This document shows, piece by piece, positions 16,310 to 26,000 of a stretch of DNA of 64,000 nucleotides. Position 1 is the first letter of the stretch; every line of letters begins with the position of its first letter. Origin of the DNA: Rhizobium cauense. Lineage in GTDB: Bacteria > Pseudomonadota > Alphaproteobacteria > Rhizobiales > Rhizobiaceae. The notes under the pieces were generated by a model. That model ran no database searches, was not told where the DNA came from, and saw only the letters and a list, made by a program, of their open reading frames with translations. Made by a program: the position numbers and the translations under genes. Location of the stretch: contig NZ_JAEUAT010000008.1 in assembly GCF_019511525.1 (NCBI RefSeq), forward strand, positions 1-64,000, in the 5' to 3' direction.

Positions 16310-17986
16310 ATGGAAGAGCTGCGAACGCCCTTGAGGGTAACGGCAGGTCGCTTTCTGCGCTCGGTGAGGATCTTCATCTCTTCAGAGGTTGGAGGCAGGG
16401 CAAAGCTGTTAATGGCGGGCCTTGTGATACTGCTTTTCACGATCAACGGCCTCAACGTGCTCAATAGCTTCGTTGGCCGGAACTTCATGACGGCAATCGC
16501 CGACAGGCATGTCAGCGAGTTCGCTCGCCAGGCGGTGTTCTACCTTCTTGTGTTTGCTGGCTCCACGGTCGTATCGGTGTTCGCACGCTTTACAGAGGAG
16601 CGTCTCGCCCTTCTCTGGAGGGCCTTCCTGACAGGTCGAGCCGTCAATCTCTACCTTACGGACAAGGCTTTTTACCGCCTGGATGTTTCCGGCAAGCTCT
16701 CGCATCCGGACCAACGCATCTCGGAAGATATCCGCGCCTTCACGGTGACGACCCTGTCTTTCCTGCTGATGATCTTCAATAGCGGCCTGACGATCGTTTC
16801 GTTCTCTGGCGTGCTTCTGTCTATCAATCCGGTCCTCTTCGCCGTTGCTGTTCTGTATGCGGCGAGCGGCTCCCTGCTTACGATCCGTCTCGGGCGACGG
16901 CTCATCAAGCTGGACTACGACCAGCTCGACAAAGAGGCGAGTTTTCGCGCTGGCCTCCTTCAGGCCCGAGAGAATGCCGAGCAGATAATGCTGTCTGGCA
17001 GCGAACGACAAATGAAGTCGTTTCTTTCGACGCGACTTGATGATCTGGTGGCGAACTTTCGCGTCATTACATCCGTTAACCGCGATGTGGGCTTCTTCAC
17101 GACTGGCTATAACTGGCTGATCCAGATCATCCCCGCCCTGATTATCGCGCCGGCATTCTTCCGGGGGGATATCGAATTTGGCGTGATCACCCAATCTGCG
17201 GCCGCTTTCGCGATGCTGGTGGGCGCCTTTTCGCTGATCATCAACCAATTCAAGTCGATTTCCAATTTCGCCGCGGTCGTGACGCGGTTGAGCACGTTGT
17301 CGGAAGCCATAGAGAACTCGCAACGGAGCGTGAGCACAGAAATTCAAGTTCACGAGACACAGGAACAACTGTCTTACGAAAAGCTCACAATCTTGTCGGC
17401 AAGGGACGGATCGACGTTGCTGCGAGAGCTGACCGTGGCCTTTCCGTCTGGTGCCCGGGTGCTTGTGACGTGTTCCCGCGAGGATCAAGGGAATGCCCTC
17501 TTCGGGGCGACCGCGGGTGTTGCTTATCCAGGCTCAGGCGAAATCTTGCGACCTGCGGGTGAAGGGATACGTTTCCTCCCGCGGGAACCGTATTTGCCGC
17601 CAAGCACCCTTCGGCAGCTACTCGCTCCGGCAGCGAACGCAGAAATTTCCGACGAACGGATTTCGATACTACTTGCCGAATTCGGACTCGAACGCATTTC
17701 TAGTGCAGAGGGTTTTCAACAAGAAGTGGAATGGCATACGGTTCTGACGCAAAGAGAGCAGCAACTGCTGATGCTGGCGAGCATGTGCGTGGCCAAGCCA
17801 CACGTCATCTTGCTTGAGAGAACCGAGGTTATGGTGGGCTGGGATACACTGTTCCGGATCATCACGCGCTTTGCAGACGACGGCGTTGCCTGCGTTCATA
17901 TCGGGAACGCAGCCGACATTTTGGCCTATGATGCCATCCTGGAGTTCGGCGATGATGGCGCATGGCAGTGGAGGACGCCCGCATAA
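16310..17986 (+). CDS. YddA/SbmA-type ABC membrane protein with fully degenerate ATPase domain
   Basis: A 558-residue protein starting at ATG 16310 (GAGGGAGAAGC upstream). Residues about 1-340 form an ABC_membrane_2 (SbmA/BacA/YddA) domain: FVGRNFMTAIADRHVSEFAR, a wide loop with RAFLTGRAVNLYLTDKAFYR, and NPDQRI-like SHPDQRISEDIRAFT. The C-terminal 200 residues align in shape with an ABC ATPase but every catalytic motif is gone: Walker A reads VTCSREDQGNALF with no GK[ST], the Q loop reads LPREPYLPP, the signature reads LTQREQQLL, Walker B reads VILLERTEV. It may act as a non-ATPase transporter, as SbmA/BacA do without an ATPase domain, or be a regulatory subunit. It lies 63 bp before phosphoketolase. 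Confidence 0.8.
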   Translation: MEELRTPLRVTAGRFLRSVRIFISSEVGGRAKLLMAGLVILLFTINGLNVLNSFVGRNFMTAIADRHVSEFARQAVFYLLVFAGSTVVSVFARFTEERLALLWRAFLTGRAVNLYLTDKAFYRLDVSGKLSHPDQRISEDIRAFTVTTLSFLLMIFNSGLTIVSFSGVLLSINPVLFAVAVLYAASGSLLTIRLGRRLIKLDYDQLDKEASFRAGLLQARENAEQIMLSGSERQMKSFLSTRLDDLVANFRVITSVNRDVGFFTTGYNWLIQIIPALIIAPAFFRGDIEFGVITQSAAAFAMLVGAFSLIINQFKSISNFAAVVTRLSTLSEAIENSQRSVSTEIQVHETQEQLSYEKLTILSARDGSTLLRELTVAFPSGARVLVTCSREDQGNALFGATAGVAYPGSGEILRPAGEGIRFLPREPYLPPSTLRQLLAPAANAEISDERISILLAEFGLERISSAEGFQQEVEWHTVLTQREQQLLMLASMCVAKPHVILLERTEVMVGWDTLFRIITRFADDGVACVHIGNAADILAYDAILEFGDDGAWQWRTPA

Positions 17987-18049
17987 CCGCGCAGACGCCT
18001 CGTGGCGTGCGGCACGGAAATTGAGACATAAGTCGACAGGAGGCTGACA

Positions 18050-20497
18050 ATGACGAACGCCGCTCTTTCAACCGACGACTATCAGGCAGCGGCTACCCCG
18101 CTGGGGGCTGAAGAGCTCCGATTGATGGACGCCTATTGGCGGGCATCAAACTATCTCTCGGTCGGACAGATTTACCTGCTCGACAACCCGCTACTGAAGA
18201 AACCTCTCAAGCGCGAGCATATCAAGCCAAGGCTGTTGGGCCACTGGGGAACAACTCCGGGGCTGAACATGCTCTATGTGCATCTCAACCGTGTTATCAA
18301 GCGCGACGATCTGAACATGATCTATGTGATTGGTCCTGGCCATGGCGGGCCATCGCTGGTCGCGCATGCTTACCTTGAAGGCACCTACAGCGAAGTCTAC
18401 CCGAATATCGGTCAGGACGTCGAAGGCATACAGCGGCTGTTCAAGCAGTTCAGCTTTCCCGGCGGCATTCCGAGCCACGTCGCCCCGGAAACGCCTGGAA
18501 GTATCCATGAAGGCGGCGAGCTCGGCTATGCCCTCAGCCACGCCTATGGGGCGGCCTTCGACAATCCCGACATGATCGTCGCCTGCGTCGTCGGCGACGG
18601 GGAGGCCGAAACCGGGCCGCTCGCCACAGGGTGGCATGGCAACAAGTTTCTCAATCCCGCCCGCGACGGGTGCGTCCTGCCGATCCTGCATCTCAACGGC
18701 TACAAGATCGCCAATCCATGCTTCCTCGCTCGCATTCCGGAGCACGAACTGCGCAAGTTCTTCGAGGGGATGGGATATGCGCCGCTCTTCGTCGAAGGGC
18801 ATGAGCCTGACAAGGTGCAGCAGCAGCTGGCGGCGGCCATGGATACCGCCGTCACGGAGATCAAGCGGATCTGGGTGGAGGCTCGCGAGAAGGGCAATCT
18901 GACGCGCCCGGCATGGCCGATGATTGTCTTCCGCACACCGAAGGGCTGGACCTGCCCGAGCGAGATAGACGGCAAGAAGTGTGAGGATTACTGGCGGTCA
19001 CATCAGGTTCCGATGGGCGAGATGGACAAGCCGGAACACATCGAGATCCTTCAGCACTGGATGAAGACCTACAAGCCCGAAGAGCTCTTCGACGACGAAG
19101 GCAAGCTGCGCGCCGAGTTTGCGTCATTGGCCCCGACGGGACATCGCCGGATGAGCGACAATCCACACGCAAATGGCGGTCTCCTCCTGCGCGACCTGAA
19201 AATGCCTGACTTTCGCGACTACGCGGTCTCTGTGCCAAGCCCCGGAGCGACCATGACGGAATCCGCGCGCGTCATGGGCAAGTTCCTGCGCGATGTCATG
19301 AAGCTCAACCTGAACAGCAAGAACTTCCGGCTGTTCAGCCCGGACGAGAACAATTCCAACCGCTGGCAGGATGTGCTCGAGGTCACCGACCGCTGCTACA
19401 TGGCCGAAATCTATCCCGAGGATGATCACCTATCACCCGATGGCCGCGTCATGGAGGTGCTGAGCGAGCATCAGTGCCAGGGCTGGCTGGAAGGCTACCT
19501 GCTGACGGGACGCCACGGCTTCTTCTCCTGCTACGAAGCCTTCATTCACATCATCGACTCTATGTTCAACCAGCACGCCAAATGGCTGAAGGTGTGCAAT
19601 CACATTCCCTGGAGGCGGCCGATCGGTTCGCTGAACTACTTCCTCAGCTCCCACGTCTGGCGCCAGGACCACAACGGCTTCAGCCATCAGGATCCGGGTT
19701 TCATCGATCACGTCGTCAACAAGAAGGCAGACGTGATCCGTGTCTATCTGCCGCCGGATGCCAATACGCTGCTTTCGGTCACGGATCATTGCCTGCGCAG
19801 CCGCAACTATGTGAACGTCGTCGTGGCCGGCAAGCAACCGGCGCCGCAATGGCTGACGATGGATGAGGCGGTCAAGCATTGCACCGAAGGCCTTGGCATT
19901 TGGGAATGGGCCAGCAACGATCGAGGTTCGGAGCCCGATGTCGTCATGGCGTGCTGCGGCGACGTACCGACGCTGGAAACGCTGGCGGCAGTCCAATTGC
20001 TGCGAGAACACCTTCCTGAGCTGAAGGTTCGCGTGGTCAATGTCGTCAACCTCATGAAACTGCAACCGTCGAAGGAGCATCCGCATGGGCTCTCAGACGC
20101 AGACTTCGACGCATTGTTCACGAAGGACAAGCCGATCATCTTTGCGTTCCACGGTTATCCCTGGTTGATCCATCGGCTTACCTATCGCCGCACAAATCAC
20201 GACAATCTGCATGTGCGCGGTTACAAGGAAGAGGGAACGACGACGACGCCATTCGACATGGTGGTCCTGAACGAAATGGACCGCTTCCACCTTGTCGAGG
20301 ATGTCATCGATCGCCTGCCGCAGCTCGGCGCTCGGGCGGCCTATTTCAAGCAGGCGATCCACGAGAAGCTGATCGAACACAGGCAGTACATCGAAAAGTA
20401 TGGCGACGACATGCCCGAGATAAGCGGTTGGAGATGGGGTGTGCAGGAGCAGAGCAAAAGCCAGCTGAGAACCTCGACGGAAGGTGACAACACCTGA
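18050..20497 (+). CDS. xfp: Xylulose-5-phosphate/fructose-6-phosphate phosphoketolase
   Basis: An 815-residue enzyme of normal phosphoketolase length, full from end to end. Thiamine diphosphate motifs are clear: [20 protein letters not shown] near the N-terminus, the [20 protein letters not shown] block with the metal-binding GDG...N, and [10 protein letters not shown]. It splits xylulose-5-phosphate (and often fructose-6-phosphate) with phosphate to acetyl phosphate plus a triose or tetrose phosphate. Start supported by AGGAGG. No acetate kinase or phosphotransacetylase is next to it. It follows the degenerate ABC gene by 63 bp, suggesting one transcript. Confidence 0.96.
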   Translation: MTNAALSTDDYQAAATPLGAEELRLMDAYWRASNYLSVGQIYLLDNPLLKKPLKREHIKPRLLGHWGTTPGLNMLYVHLNRVIKRDDLNMIYVIGPGHGGPSLVAHAYLEGTYSEVYPNIGQDVEGIQRLFKQFSFPGGIPSHVAPETPGSIHEGGELGYALSHAYGAAFDNPDMIVACVVGDGEAETGPLATGWHGNKFLNPARDGCVLPILHLNGYKIANPCFLARIPEHELRKFFEGMGYAPLFVEGHEPDKVQQQLAAAMDTAVTEIKRIWVEAREKGNLTRPAWPMIVFRTPKGWTCPSEIDGKKCEDYWRSHQVPMGEMDKPEHIEILQHWMKTYKPEELFDDEGKLRAEFASLAPTGHRRMSDNPHANGGLLLRDLKMPDFRDYAVSVPSPGATMTESARVMGKFLRDVMKLNLNSKNFRLFSPDENNSNRWQDVLEVTDRCYMAEIYPEDDHLSPDGRVMEVLSEHQCQGWLEGYLLTGRHGFFSCYEAFIHIIDSMFNQHAKWLKVCNHIPWRRPIGSLNYFLSSHVWRQDHNGFSHQDPGFIDHVVNKKADVIRVYLPPDANTLLSVTDHCLRSRNYVNVVVAGKQPAPQWLTMDEAVKHCTEGLGIWEWASNDRGSEPDVVMACCGDVPTLETLAAVQLLREHLPELKVRVVNVVNLMKLQPSKEHPHGLSDADFDALFTKDKPIIFAFHGYPWLIHRLTYRRTNHDNLHVRGYKEEGTTTTPFDMVVLNEMDRFHLVEDVIDRLPQLGARAAYFKQAIHEKLIEHRQYIEKYGDDMPEISGWRWGVQEQSKSQLRTSTEGDNT

Positions 20498-20507
20498 GCC
20501 GTTCAGC

Positions 20508-20535
20508 CCCCAGCGCGCAGCAGGGCGCGTTGGGG
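20508..20535 (+). terminator. GC-rich hairpin after xfp
   Basis: Stem CCCCAGCGCGC / GCGCGTTGGGG (20508-20518 and 20525-20535) with one G-T pair, 10 bp after the xfp stop. It has no T tract, so it may protect or attenuate the transcript as much as end it. Confidence 0.4.
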
Positions 20536-20655
20536 AGCGGCTGAGGTTGGTTTACAATGTAACTTCACGGCTGATGACGTTCAGGCGGTGATTTGCATAT
20601 CGGCGACTTGATAGGGCGTCCATCAGTCGCGAAGCCTTGTGGAATGGATGAGGCC

Positions 20656-21972
20656 ATGACCGAGTTACCATCCGCCCCAAATTTGGAGTCCGCTGCCAGC
20701 GACGAGGATTTCGCGCGGTTGCAGTTCACGACGCTGCTCTACTACCTGCATTGCACGAACCCGGACAACGGGCTCGTCCGCGACAAGACGCAAGATTCTG
20801 CACCGGCGAGTATAGCCGCTGTCGGCATGGCGCTTGCCACTATCCCCGTCCTTGTGGAGCGTGGCATCATCATTCGAAAGTTTGCCGCCAAGATGGCCCG
20901 GAGGCGGCTCGATTTTCTGGCACGGTGCCATCAAGGGCCCGAACCGGACGCCTCCGGCTACAAGGGCTTCTTCTACCACTTCCTTGATATCGAAACAGGA
21001 CGCCGGGTATGGCAGTGCGAATTGTCGACGATCGACTCGGCCTTTCTGTTTGCCGGCGCGCTGACCGTTGCCACGTATTTCAACGAGGATACGGCCGACG
21101 AAGTCAAGATCAGGCAACTTGCCGCGTTTCTCTATGAAAGGGCGGACTGGAACTGGGCCTGTGACCACGGAGCGACGCTGACGCACGGCTGGCACCCCGA
21201 GAGCGGCTTCATTCCCTACCGCTGGCGCGGCTATGACGAGGGCCTGCTCCTCTACATACTGGGGCTCGGTTCGCCATCGCATCCGTTGCCGCCCGAGAGC
21301 TACGCGGCCTACACTGACAGCTATGACTGGCGCAACATCTTCGGGCGCGAACTGCTCTATTCCGGTCCGCTCTTCACGCACCAGCTTTCGCATATGTGGA
21401 TTGATTTCCGCGGTCTCCGGGACGAATTCATGCGCGAGCACGACAGCGACTATTTTCAGAACAGCAGGCAGGCCACCTTCGTCCAGCAGGAGTATGCGAT
21501 CCGAAATCCCAAGGAGTTCGAAGGTTATGGCGAACACTGCTGGGGCTTCACCGCAAGCGATGGCCCCGGCTGGCTGACGCTGGACGTTGGCGGGGTGCGC
21601 AGGGAATTTTTCGACTACATCGCGCGCGGGGCACCGTTTGGACCGGACGATGGGACCGTCTCTCCGTGGGTCGTTGTCGCGTCCCTGCCATTTGCGCCCG
21701 AAATTGTCATTCCGACTGTCCTCAACTGCGGGAGCCTCAACCTGGGGATGACACGGCTCTACGGGTTCAAGCCGTCGTTCAATCGGACGTTCAAGGTTCC
21801 GGACAGTCCGACGGGCTGGTGGATCAGTCCCTGCCACTTCGGCATCGATCAGGGACCGGTGGCCCTGATGATCGAGAATTATCGAACCGGTTTCCTGTGG
21901 AACCTGATGCGTAACTGCGAGCCGATCGTGCGTGGCCTGCGCCGAGCCGGGTTCAGTGGTGGCTGGCTATAG
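20656..21972 (+). CDS. Glucoamylase-like family protein (PF10091 type)
   Basis: A 438-residue protein; ATG 20656 is favoured by GGATGAGG upstream (earlier in-frame ATGs at 20593 and 20644). The sequence resembles the glycoamylase-like domain also seen in cyclic beta-1,2-glucan synthases: GFFYHFLDIETGRRVWQCEL, STIDSAFLFAGAL, WHPESGFIPYRWRGYDEG, LFTHQLSHMWIDFRGLRDE and WGFTASDGPG. An (alpha/alpha)6 barrel enzyme acting on glucans is expected. There is no signal peptide, so it would be cytoplasmic. The link to phosphoketolase is only positional. Confidence 0.8.
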   Translation: MTELPSAPNLESAASDEDFARLQFTTLLYYLHCTNPDNGLVRDKTQDSAPASIAAVGMALATIPVLVERGIIIRKFAAKMARRRLDFLARCHQGPEPDASGYKGFFYHFLDIETGRRVWQCELSTIDSAFLFAGALTVATYFNEDTADEVKIRQLAAFLYERADWNWACDHGATLTHGWHPESGFIPYRWRGYDEGLLLYILGLGSPSHPLPPESYAAYTDSYDWRNIFGRELLYSGPLFTHQLSHMWIDFRGLRDEFMREHDSDYFQNSRQATFVQQEYAIRNPKEFEGYGEHCWGFTASDGPGWLTLDVGGVRREFFDYIARGAPFGPDDGTVSPWVVVASLPFAPEIVIPTVLNCGSLNLGMTRLYGFKPSFNRTFKVPDSPTGWWISPCHFGIDQGPVALMIENYRTGFLWNLMRNCEPIVRGLRRAGFSGGWL

Positions 21973-22015
21973 CCAACGAGGGGTGCACTGGGCACGGTTA
22001 TGGGGGCGCGCTTCC

Positions 22016-22477
22016 TCAATGGTTCGCGAGTTGGACCCGCAGCGAGGACAATGCGCGCTCTGCCTCTCCGATTTCCTTGAGGACGATCTTTTCCTGCCGA
22101 TGGTCGATGCCGCCTCCGGCGATTGCCGCATCGACCACTTCCAGGACATCGGTGGCCTCGATCACCACTTTTGTTGCGCGCCTCTGCAGGGCCTCGGGAA
22201 CAGGAGGCTCGAGATCGTCTATCCTGACGCCGTCCGCGCGCTCGGCCGGCACAAAGCGCGTTCCCTCGAGGAGGTAGGCCACAAGCCGTGGATCCGGAAT
22301 CGCGACAATGAGCGCACGGATTTCGTCGGCGGAGAAGACGCTGCGCCCGATCAGGCGCGAGTGCAACACGGCGTAGCTGACCCCGATCTCAGCCGCCACC
22401 TTCTCGATACTGAGCTGCCGTTCGATGACCAGAATCGCATATGCGATCTGCGCGAACTCGCTGCCTCGATCAGCCAT
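22016..22477 (-). CDS. Small protein with HTH-like region, probable regulator
   Basis: A 153-residue protein starting at ATG 22477, 7 nt after AAGGAGGG, a near-perfect ribosome-binding site. Residues about 18-45 (LSIEKVAAEIGVSYAVLHSR) look like a helix-turn-helix of the kind found in phage CII-like regulators, and the rest is helical and acidic (VIEATDVLEVVDAAIAGGG). I do not recognise a named family. It is convergent with the glucoamylase-like gene and stands alone. Confidence 0.6.
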   Translation of the reverse strand: MADRGSEFAQIAYAILVIERQLSIEKVAAEIGVSYAVLHSRLIGRSVFSADEIRALIVAIPDPRLVAYLLEGTRFVPAERADGVRIDDLEPPVPEALQRRATKVVIEATDVLEVVDAAIAGGGIDHRQEKIVLKEIGEAERALSSLRVQLANH

Positions 22478-22807
22478 CGTCACCCTCCTTAGATGCGCTG
22501 CAGGTCAAACGTCGGCGGCGCCAACGATACAAGCCTATCAAAAAAGACATCCCGTTTTGATGGCTTCGAGTGGTAGCTGTCGCTACAGGAAGCGCCCGCG
22601 GCAACACCCCAGCCGCGGGGAAAGACCGCCTGCTCGGGCTTTTTGACTGACAGGTGGTCTGACCTCGGCAATCGTATGCAAACGACAACGGTCGCGTTGC
22701 ATGCGGCAGCCCTTCGGTTTCCTTGAGAAGAACGACAGCCCGGGTCGATACGATCGCGAACCCGGCTGCGGATCGCCTGCTTGGTCGCTGGGGCCAAGGG
22801 GGGCGCG
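22478..22807. other. Gene-free stretch with three hairpins
   Basis: No credible protein. Three inverted repeats follow one another: ATCAAAA / TTTTGAT (22537-22543 and 22555-22561), GTAGC / GCTAC (22573-22577 and 22582-22586) and CCCGCGGC / GCCGCGGG (22595-22602 and 22612-22619), then a T5 run near 22640. This could be a small RNA or simply the promoter region of the gene at 22477. Confidence 0.3.
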
Positions 22808-23104
22808 TCAATGAGAACCACGCAGCTGATCATCCTTCAGCCAACTTCGGCTAAAGACGCTCGGGGAACCGTCTGCCATCTGCGGCGACGTTTGCACGAT
22901 ATCCTCCCTCAGCCACCAGTCGATCGACGTACCGGGAGCGGACAGCTCTCCCTGTTGGAGGTCTGCCCGGACAAGGATAGATATGGACTGGCCGCGTGCG
23001 GATTTCGCGTCCGCGGCGTGAGCAGCCGACGACACAAGCAACGGCACACAGACGATTGTCGTCAGCACCGCAACATACAATGGAACTGCCTGCGAGTACG
23101 ACAT
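22808..23104 (-). CDS. Possible small secreted protein
   Basis: A 98-residue frame starting at ATG 23104 with a typical signal peptide (MSYSQAVPLYVAVLTTIVC, hydrophobic core, cleavage near AAHAAD). GGGGTG lies about 10 nt upstream. The mature part of about 70 residues is polar and matches no family I know. The frame extends upstream to 23257 but that part looks non-coding. It could be spurious; the signal peptide is the main support. Confidence 0.4.
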   Translation of the reverse strand: MSYSQAVPLYVAVLTTIVCVPLLVSSAAHAADAKSARGQSISILVRADLQQGELSAPGTSIDWWLREDIVQTSPQMADGSPSVFSRSWLKDDQLRGSH

Positions 23105-23352
23105 GACAAGCACCCCGCCAAGGTCAGGCGATACTACAACATTGGAAGTTGAATTCACAGCGTTCTCTGCACTCGCAATGACACGGCCTGGCGCTATGCA
23201 GCGAGGGATGTTCAGGGAAACAATGCAGGCGCCAGACACTTTGCTCAATCTCTCCAAAAGGAGGTGAGCATCCGTCTGTGTTCATGTCGCTAGAGCCTGC
23301 GTTCGGCGCCAGCAGGCAATCTCTCGTCATGTCATATGAAGATCAAAAAAGT

Positions 23353-23429
23353 TGGCGCACCCGACAGGATTCGAACCTGTGACCTTTGGAATCGGAATCC
23401 AACACTCTATCCAGCTGAGCTACGGGTGC
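23353..23429 (-). tRNA. tRNA-Arg (anticodon CCG)
   Basis: A full cloverleaf on the minus strand: acceptor arms GCACCCG and CGGGTGC, D arm GCTC-AGCTGGATA-GAGT, anticodon stem TTGGA / TCCAA with loop TTCCGAT (anticodon CCG, reading CGG), and T arm with GGTTCGAATCC. The 3' CCA is encoded (23353-23355). 77 nt in all. No direct repeat of its 3' end or integrase gene is seen nearby. Confidence 0.96.
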
Positions 23430-23592
23430 ATGCCTCAGGCGTTTGAATCGCCCTGTCCGATGCGAGGTTCTTAGCCTAGCTCGCCGCGTCCTTCAATCTC
23501 TCTCCGGCGAAATTCTTCGTCGCGTTGCCTTGGAACGGTTTCTTTTTCCGTGCCGAGGCACAAATGCTCGCATCGCGGTGTCCTGAAAGCGA

Positions 23593-23622
23593 GAGCCCGC
23601 CGGACTTTCGTTCGGCGGGCTC
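23593..23622 (-). terminator. Hairpin terminator of the xylose-type transport operon
   Basis: Perfect 10 bp stem GAGCCCGCCG / CGGCGGGCTC (23593-23602 and 23613-23622), 18 bp after the stop of the ATPase gene on the minus strand. The following bases on that strand include CTTTC, a weak T tract. Confidence 0.65.
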
Positions 23623-23640
23623 CTCTTATCGCAGTTGGCG

Positions 23641-24423
23641 TCAGACCTGCATGGCGCCGGGGCCGGGGATGGCCTTGGGCGGGACCTTGCCGAGGATGAT
23701 CATGCCGAGGACCTCGTCCTTGGTGACGTCCTCGGTGCGGGCGTGGCCGACGACCTGGCCGTTCTTCATAACCGACACGCGGTCGGCGAGGTCGAAAACG
23801 TCATGGATGTCGTGGCTGATCAGGAAGATGCCGATGCCTTCCTTCTTCAGTTGCTTGATCAGCTCGCCGACCTGGGCCGTTTCCTGCGGACCAAGGGCTG
23901 CCGTCGGCTCGTCCATGATCAGGATGCGGGCATTGAACAGGATGGCGCGGGCGATCGCCACCGACTGCCGCTGACCACCGGACAGCGCCTTCACCGGCTC
24001 CTTGAAGCGGCGGAAGTTGGGGTTGAGACGTCCCATCACCTCGCGGGCGGAGGCTTCCATGGCAACGTCGTCGAGCGTTCCCCATTTCGTGCGGATCTCG
24101 CGGCCGAGATAAAGGTTGGCGGCGGCATCGACGTTATCGGCGACGGCGAGCGTCTGGTAGATCGTCTCGATGCCATACTTCTTCGCATCGCGCGGATTGC
24201 GGATGTCGGCTGGCTCGCCATTGATCAGGATCTCGCCGCTATCGCGCTTGTAGGCGCCGGAGAGGATCTTGATGAGTGTCGACTTGCCGGCGCCGTTGTG
24301 GCCGAGAAGGGCGACGACTTCGCCGGGGTAGAGATCGACCGAAGCATTGTCCACGGCGTGAATTCCGCCGAAGGAGATCGAGATGTTCTTCAGTTCCACA
24401 AGGGGAGTGCGTTGATCAGTCAT
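23641..24423 (-). CDS. xylG: Sugar ABC transporter ATP-binding protein (single domain, XylG/FrcA-like)
   Basis: A 260-residue ATPase with all motifs: Walker [10 protein letters not shown], signature LSGGQRQS, Walker [12 protein letters not shown] and H-loop [10 protein letters not shown]. Only one ATPase domain is present, whereas E. coli XylG has two; the short form is common in rhizobial CUT2 systems such as FrcA. It energises uptake by the permease 14 bp upstream and the XylF-like binding protein. Cytoplasmic face of the inner membrane. The symbol follows the operon, whose binding protein looks like XylF. Confidence 0.85.
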   Translation of the reverse strand: MTDQRTPLVELKNISISFGGIHAVDNASVDLYPGEVVALLGHNGAGKSTLIKILSGAYKRDSGEILINGEPADIRNPRDAKKYGIETIYQTLAVADNVDAAANLYLGREIRTKWGTLDDVAMEASAREVMGRLNPNFRRFKEPVKALSGGQRQSVAIARAILFNARILIMDEPTAALGPQETAQVGELIKQLKKEGIGIFLISHDIHDVFDLADRVSVMKNGQVVGHARTEDVTKDEVLGMIILGKVPPKAIPGPGAMQV

Positions 24424-24437
24424 ATCTAGGACTCCTC

Positions 24438-25748
24438 TTACTTCGACCGCGAGCGATAGACGGTGTCGAGCCAGACGGCAACGACAAGCACGGCGCCCAC
24501 GACGACATTCTGTATGGGGGTGTCGACATTGGCGAGGCCCATCCCCGATTGCAGCGACTGCATGACCAGCGCGCCGAGCATGGCGCCGGCGATCGTGCCG
24601 GTGCCGCCGGCAAGCGAGGTGCCGCCGATGACGGCTGCCGCGATGGTATAGAGCTCGTAGGTCGTGCCTTGCGAGTTCGCAGCCGCATTTAGGCGTGCGG
24701 TGGAGATCGCCGCGGCGACCGCCGCGAGGAAGCCCATCAGCGCGAAGATGCGGACCGCAACCCAGCGCGTCTTGATGCCGGCGAGCTCTGCGGCCTCAGG
24801 ATTGCCGCCGATCGCGAAGACATAGCGGCCGAAGCGCAGGCGGGTGGCGATGAAGGTCATCACGATGCCGACGAGAATGGCGATCAGGACAGGCACGGCG
24901 ATGCCGTAGGAGATGAACAGCCCCGTTTCCGGCCAGGCAATGTTGTTTGCCTCGGCATATTTCTTGGCGATCGCCACCGGCCAATAATAGATGGTGGACA
25001 CCCAGATGGCTCCGAGCACCAGCGCACAGCCGAGGACGGCCAGGAAATATTCGGCCCAGAGCGGACGGCGCGGGAAGTTGAAGCGCTTGCGCTGGTGGCG
25101 TGAGCCGATGATGCCGACGATGATCAGCACGCAGGCGACAAGCCCGATGATCCAGCTCCAGGTCGCGCCGACGGCACCTTCGGCACCGCCGCCCATGATA
25201 CGGAACGTCGTATCGAGCGGGGCGACCGTCTGGCCCGATGTCACGTACCAGGCAAGACCGCGCCAGGCGAGGAAGCCGCCGAGCGTGACAATGAAGGAGG
25301 GGACGCCCAGGAAGGCGATGATGACGCCCTGGAAAAGGCCGATCAGCGTTCCGGCAACCAGGCCGCAGACCAGCGTGATCAGCCAGGTCCAGGAGTTGTC
25401 GAAGCCGAGATACTGCGGCAGGAATTTTGCCTGGACGACACCCATGATCATGGCGACGAGGCCGAGCATGGAGCCGATCGACAGGTCGATGTTGCGGGTG
25501 ACGATGACGAGCACCATGCCTGTCGCGAGAACCGCGATCTCGGTCGTCTGGACCGAGAGGTTCCAGAGGTTGCGCGGCGTCAGGAAGAGCCCGCCGGTGT
25601 AGAGATGGAAGCCGATCCAGATGACGAGCAGCGCGGCAACCATGCCAAGCAGGCGCGTGTCGATCTCGGTTGCGCGCAGGAAGCGTGTGAAAGCATTACC
25701 CTCTGCCACGCGCGGTTGGCTTGATGAGGATTGCGTGATGTTTGCCAT
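24438..25748 (-). CDS. xylH: Sugar ABC transporter permease, XylH-like
   Basis: A 436-residue CUT2 permease with about 10-11 membrane segments. The start at 25748 ([18 protein letters not shown]) has GGGGGGAA upstream; the frame continues 38 codons further but without support. Conserved BPD_transp_2 motifs: [17 protein letters not shown] early and [21 protein letters not shown] late, preceded by the EAA-like [16 protein letters not shown] long central insert with extra segments ([19 protein letters not shown]) is typical of XylH. Forms the membrane channel with XylF and the ATPase. Confidence 0.88.
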   Translation of the reverse strand: MANITQSSSSQPRVAEGNAFTRFLRATEIDTRLLGMVAALLVIWIGFHLYTGGLFLTPRNLWNLSVQTTEIAVLATGMVLVIVTRNIDLSIGSMLGLVAMIMGVVQAKFLPQYLGFDNSWTWLITLVCGLVAGTLIGLFQGVIIAFLGVPSFIVTLGGFLAWRGLAWYVTSGQTVAPLDTTFRIMGGGAEGAVGATWSWIIGLVACVLIIVGIIGSRHQRKRFNFPRRPLWAEYFLAVLGCALVLGAIWVSTIYYWPVAIAKKYAEANNIAWPETGLFISYGIAVPVLIAILVGIVMTFIATRLRFGRYVFAIGGNPEAAELAGIKTRWVAVRIFALMGFLAAVAAAISTARLNAAANSQGTTYELYTIAAAVIGGTSLAGGTGTIAGAMLGALVMQSLQSGMGLANVDTPIQNVVVGAVLVVAVWLDTVYRSRSK

Positions 25749-25945
25749 GGGTTTGCCGTTCCCCCCATTGTTTGGGCCGTGGCGCGGGTGCCCGAAAAGC
25801 CCGAACCGAGGTTGCCCTGTTCTTGAATTGACCACCGAGAGACTTCCGAAACGGCCGCTCAAGGCGCGGCACTATTCTGGCAGGGAATCAAAGCGTTCGG
25901 TGCGTTGCGAGGCGGGAGTGTCCGTGGAGGAAGCACCATCCGCAT

Positions 25946-25977
25946 CCGGCGCCGCAGCGAGACCGCTGCGGCGCCGG
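25946..25977 (-). terminator. Intercistronic hairpin between xylF and xylH
   Basis: Perfect 14 bp stem CCGGCGCCGCAGCG / CGCTGCGGCGCCGG (25946-25959 and 25964-25977) with a 4-nt AGAC loop, 23 bp after the xylF stop. No T tract. Such hairpins commonly raise binding-protein mRNA over permease mRNA by blocking 3' decay. The gap of 252 bp to xylH holds no gene. Confidence 0.6.
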
Positions 25978-26000
25978 CGTGTTGATTGACTTTACAAGGA

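Noticed and set aside
22016-23429. Genomic island anchored at the tRNA-Arg
   Set aside because: No integrase, no direct repeat of the tRNA 3' end and no clear base-composition break were seen.
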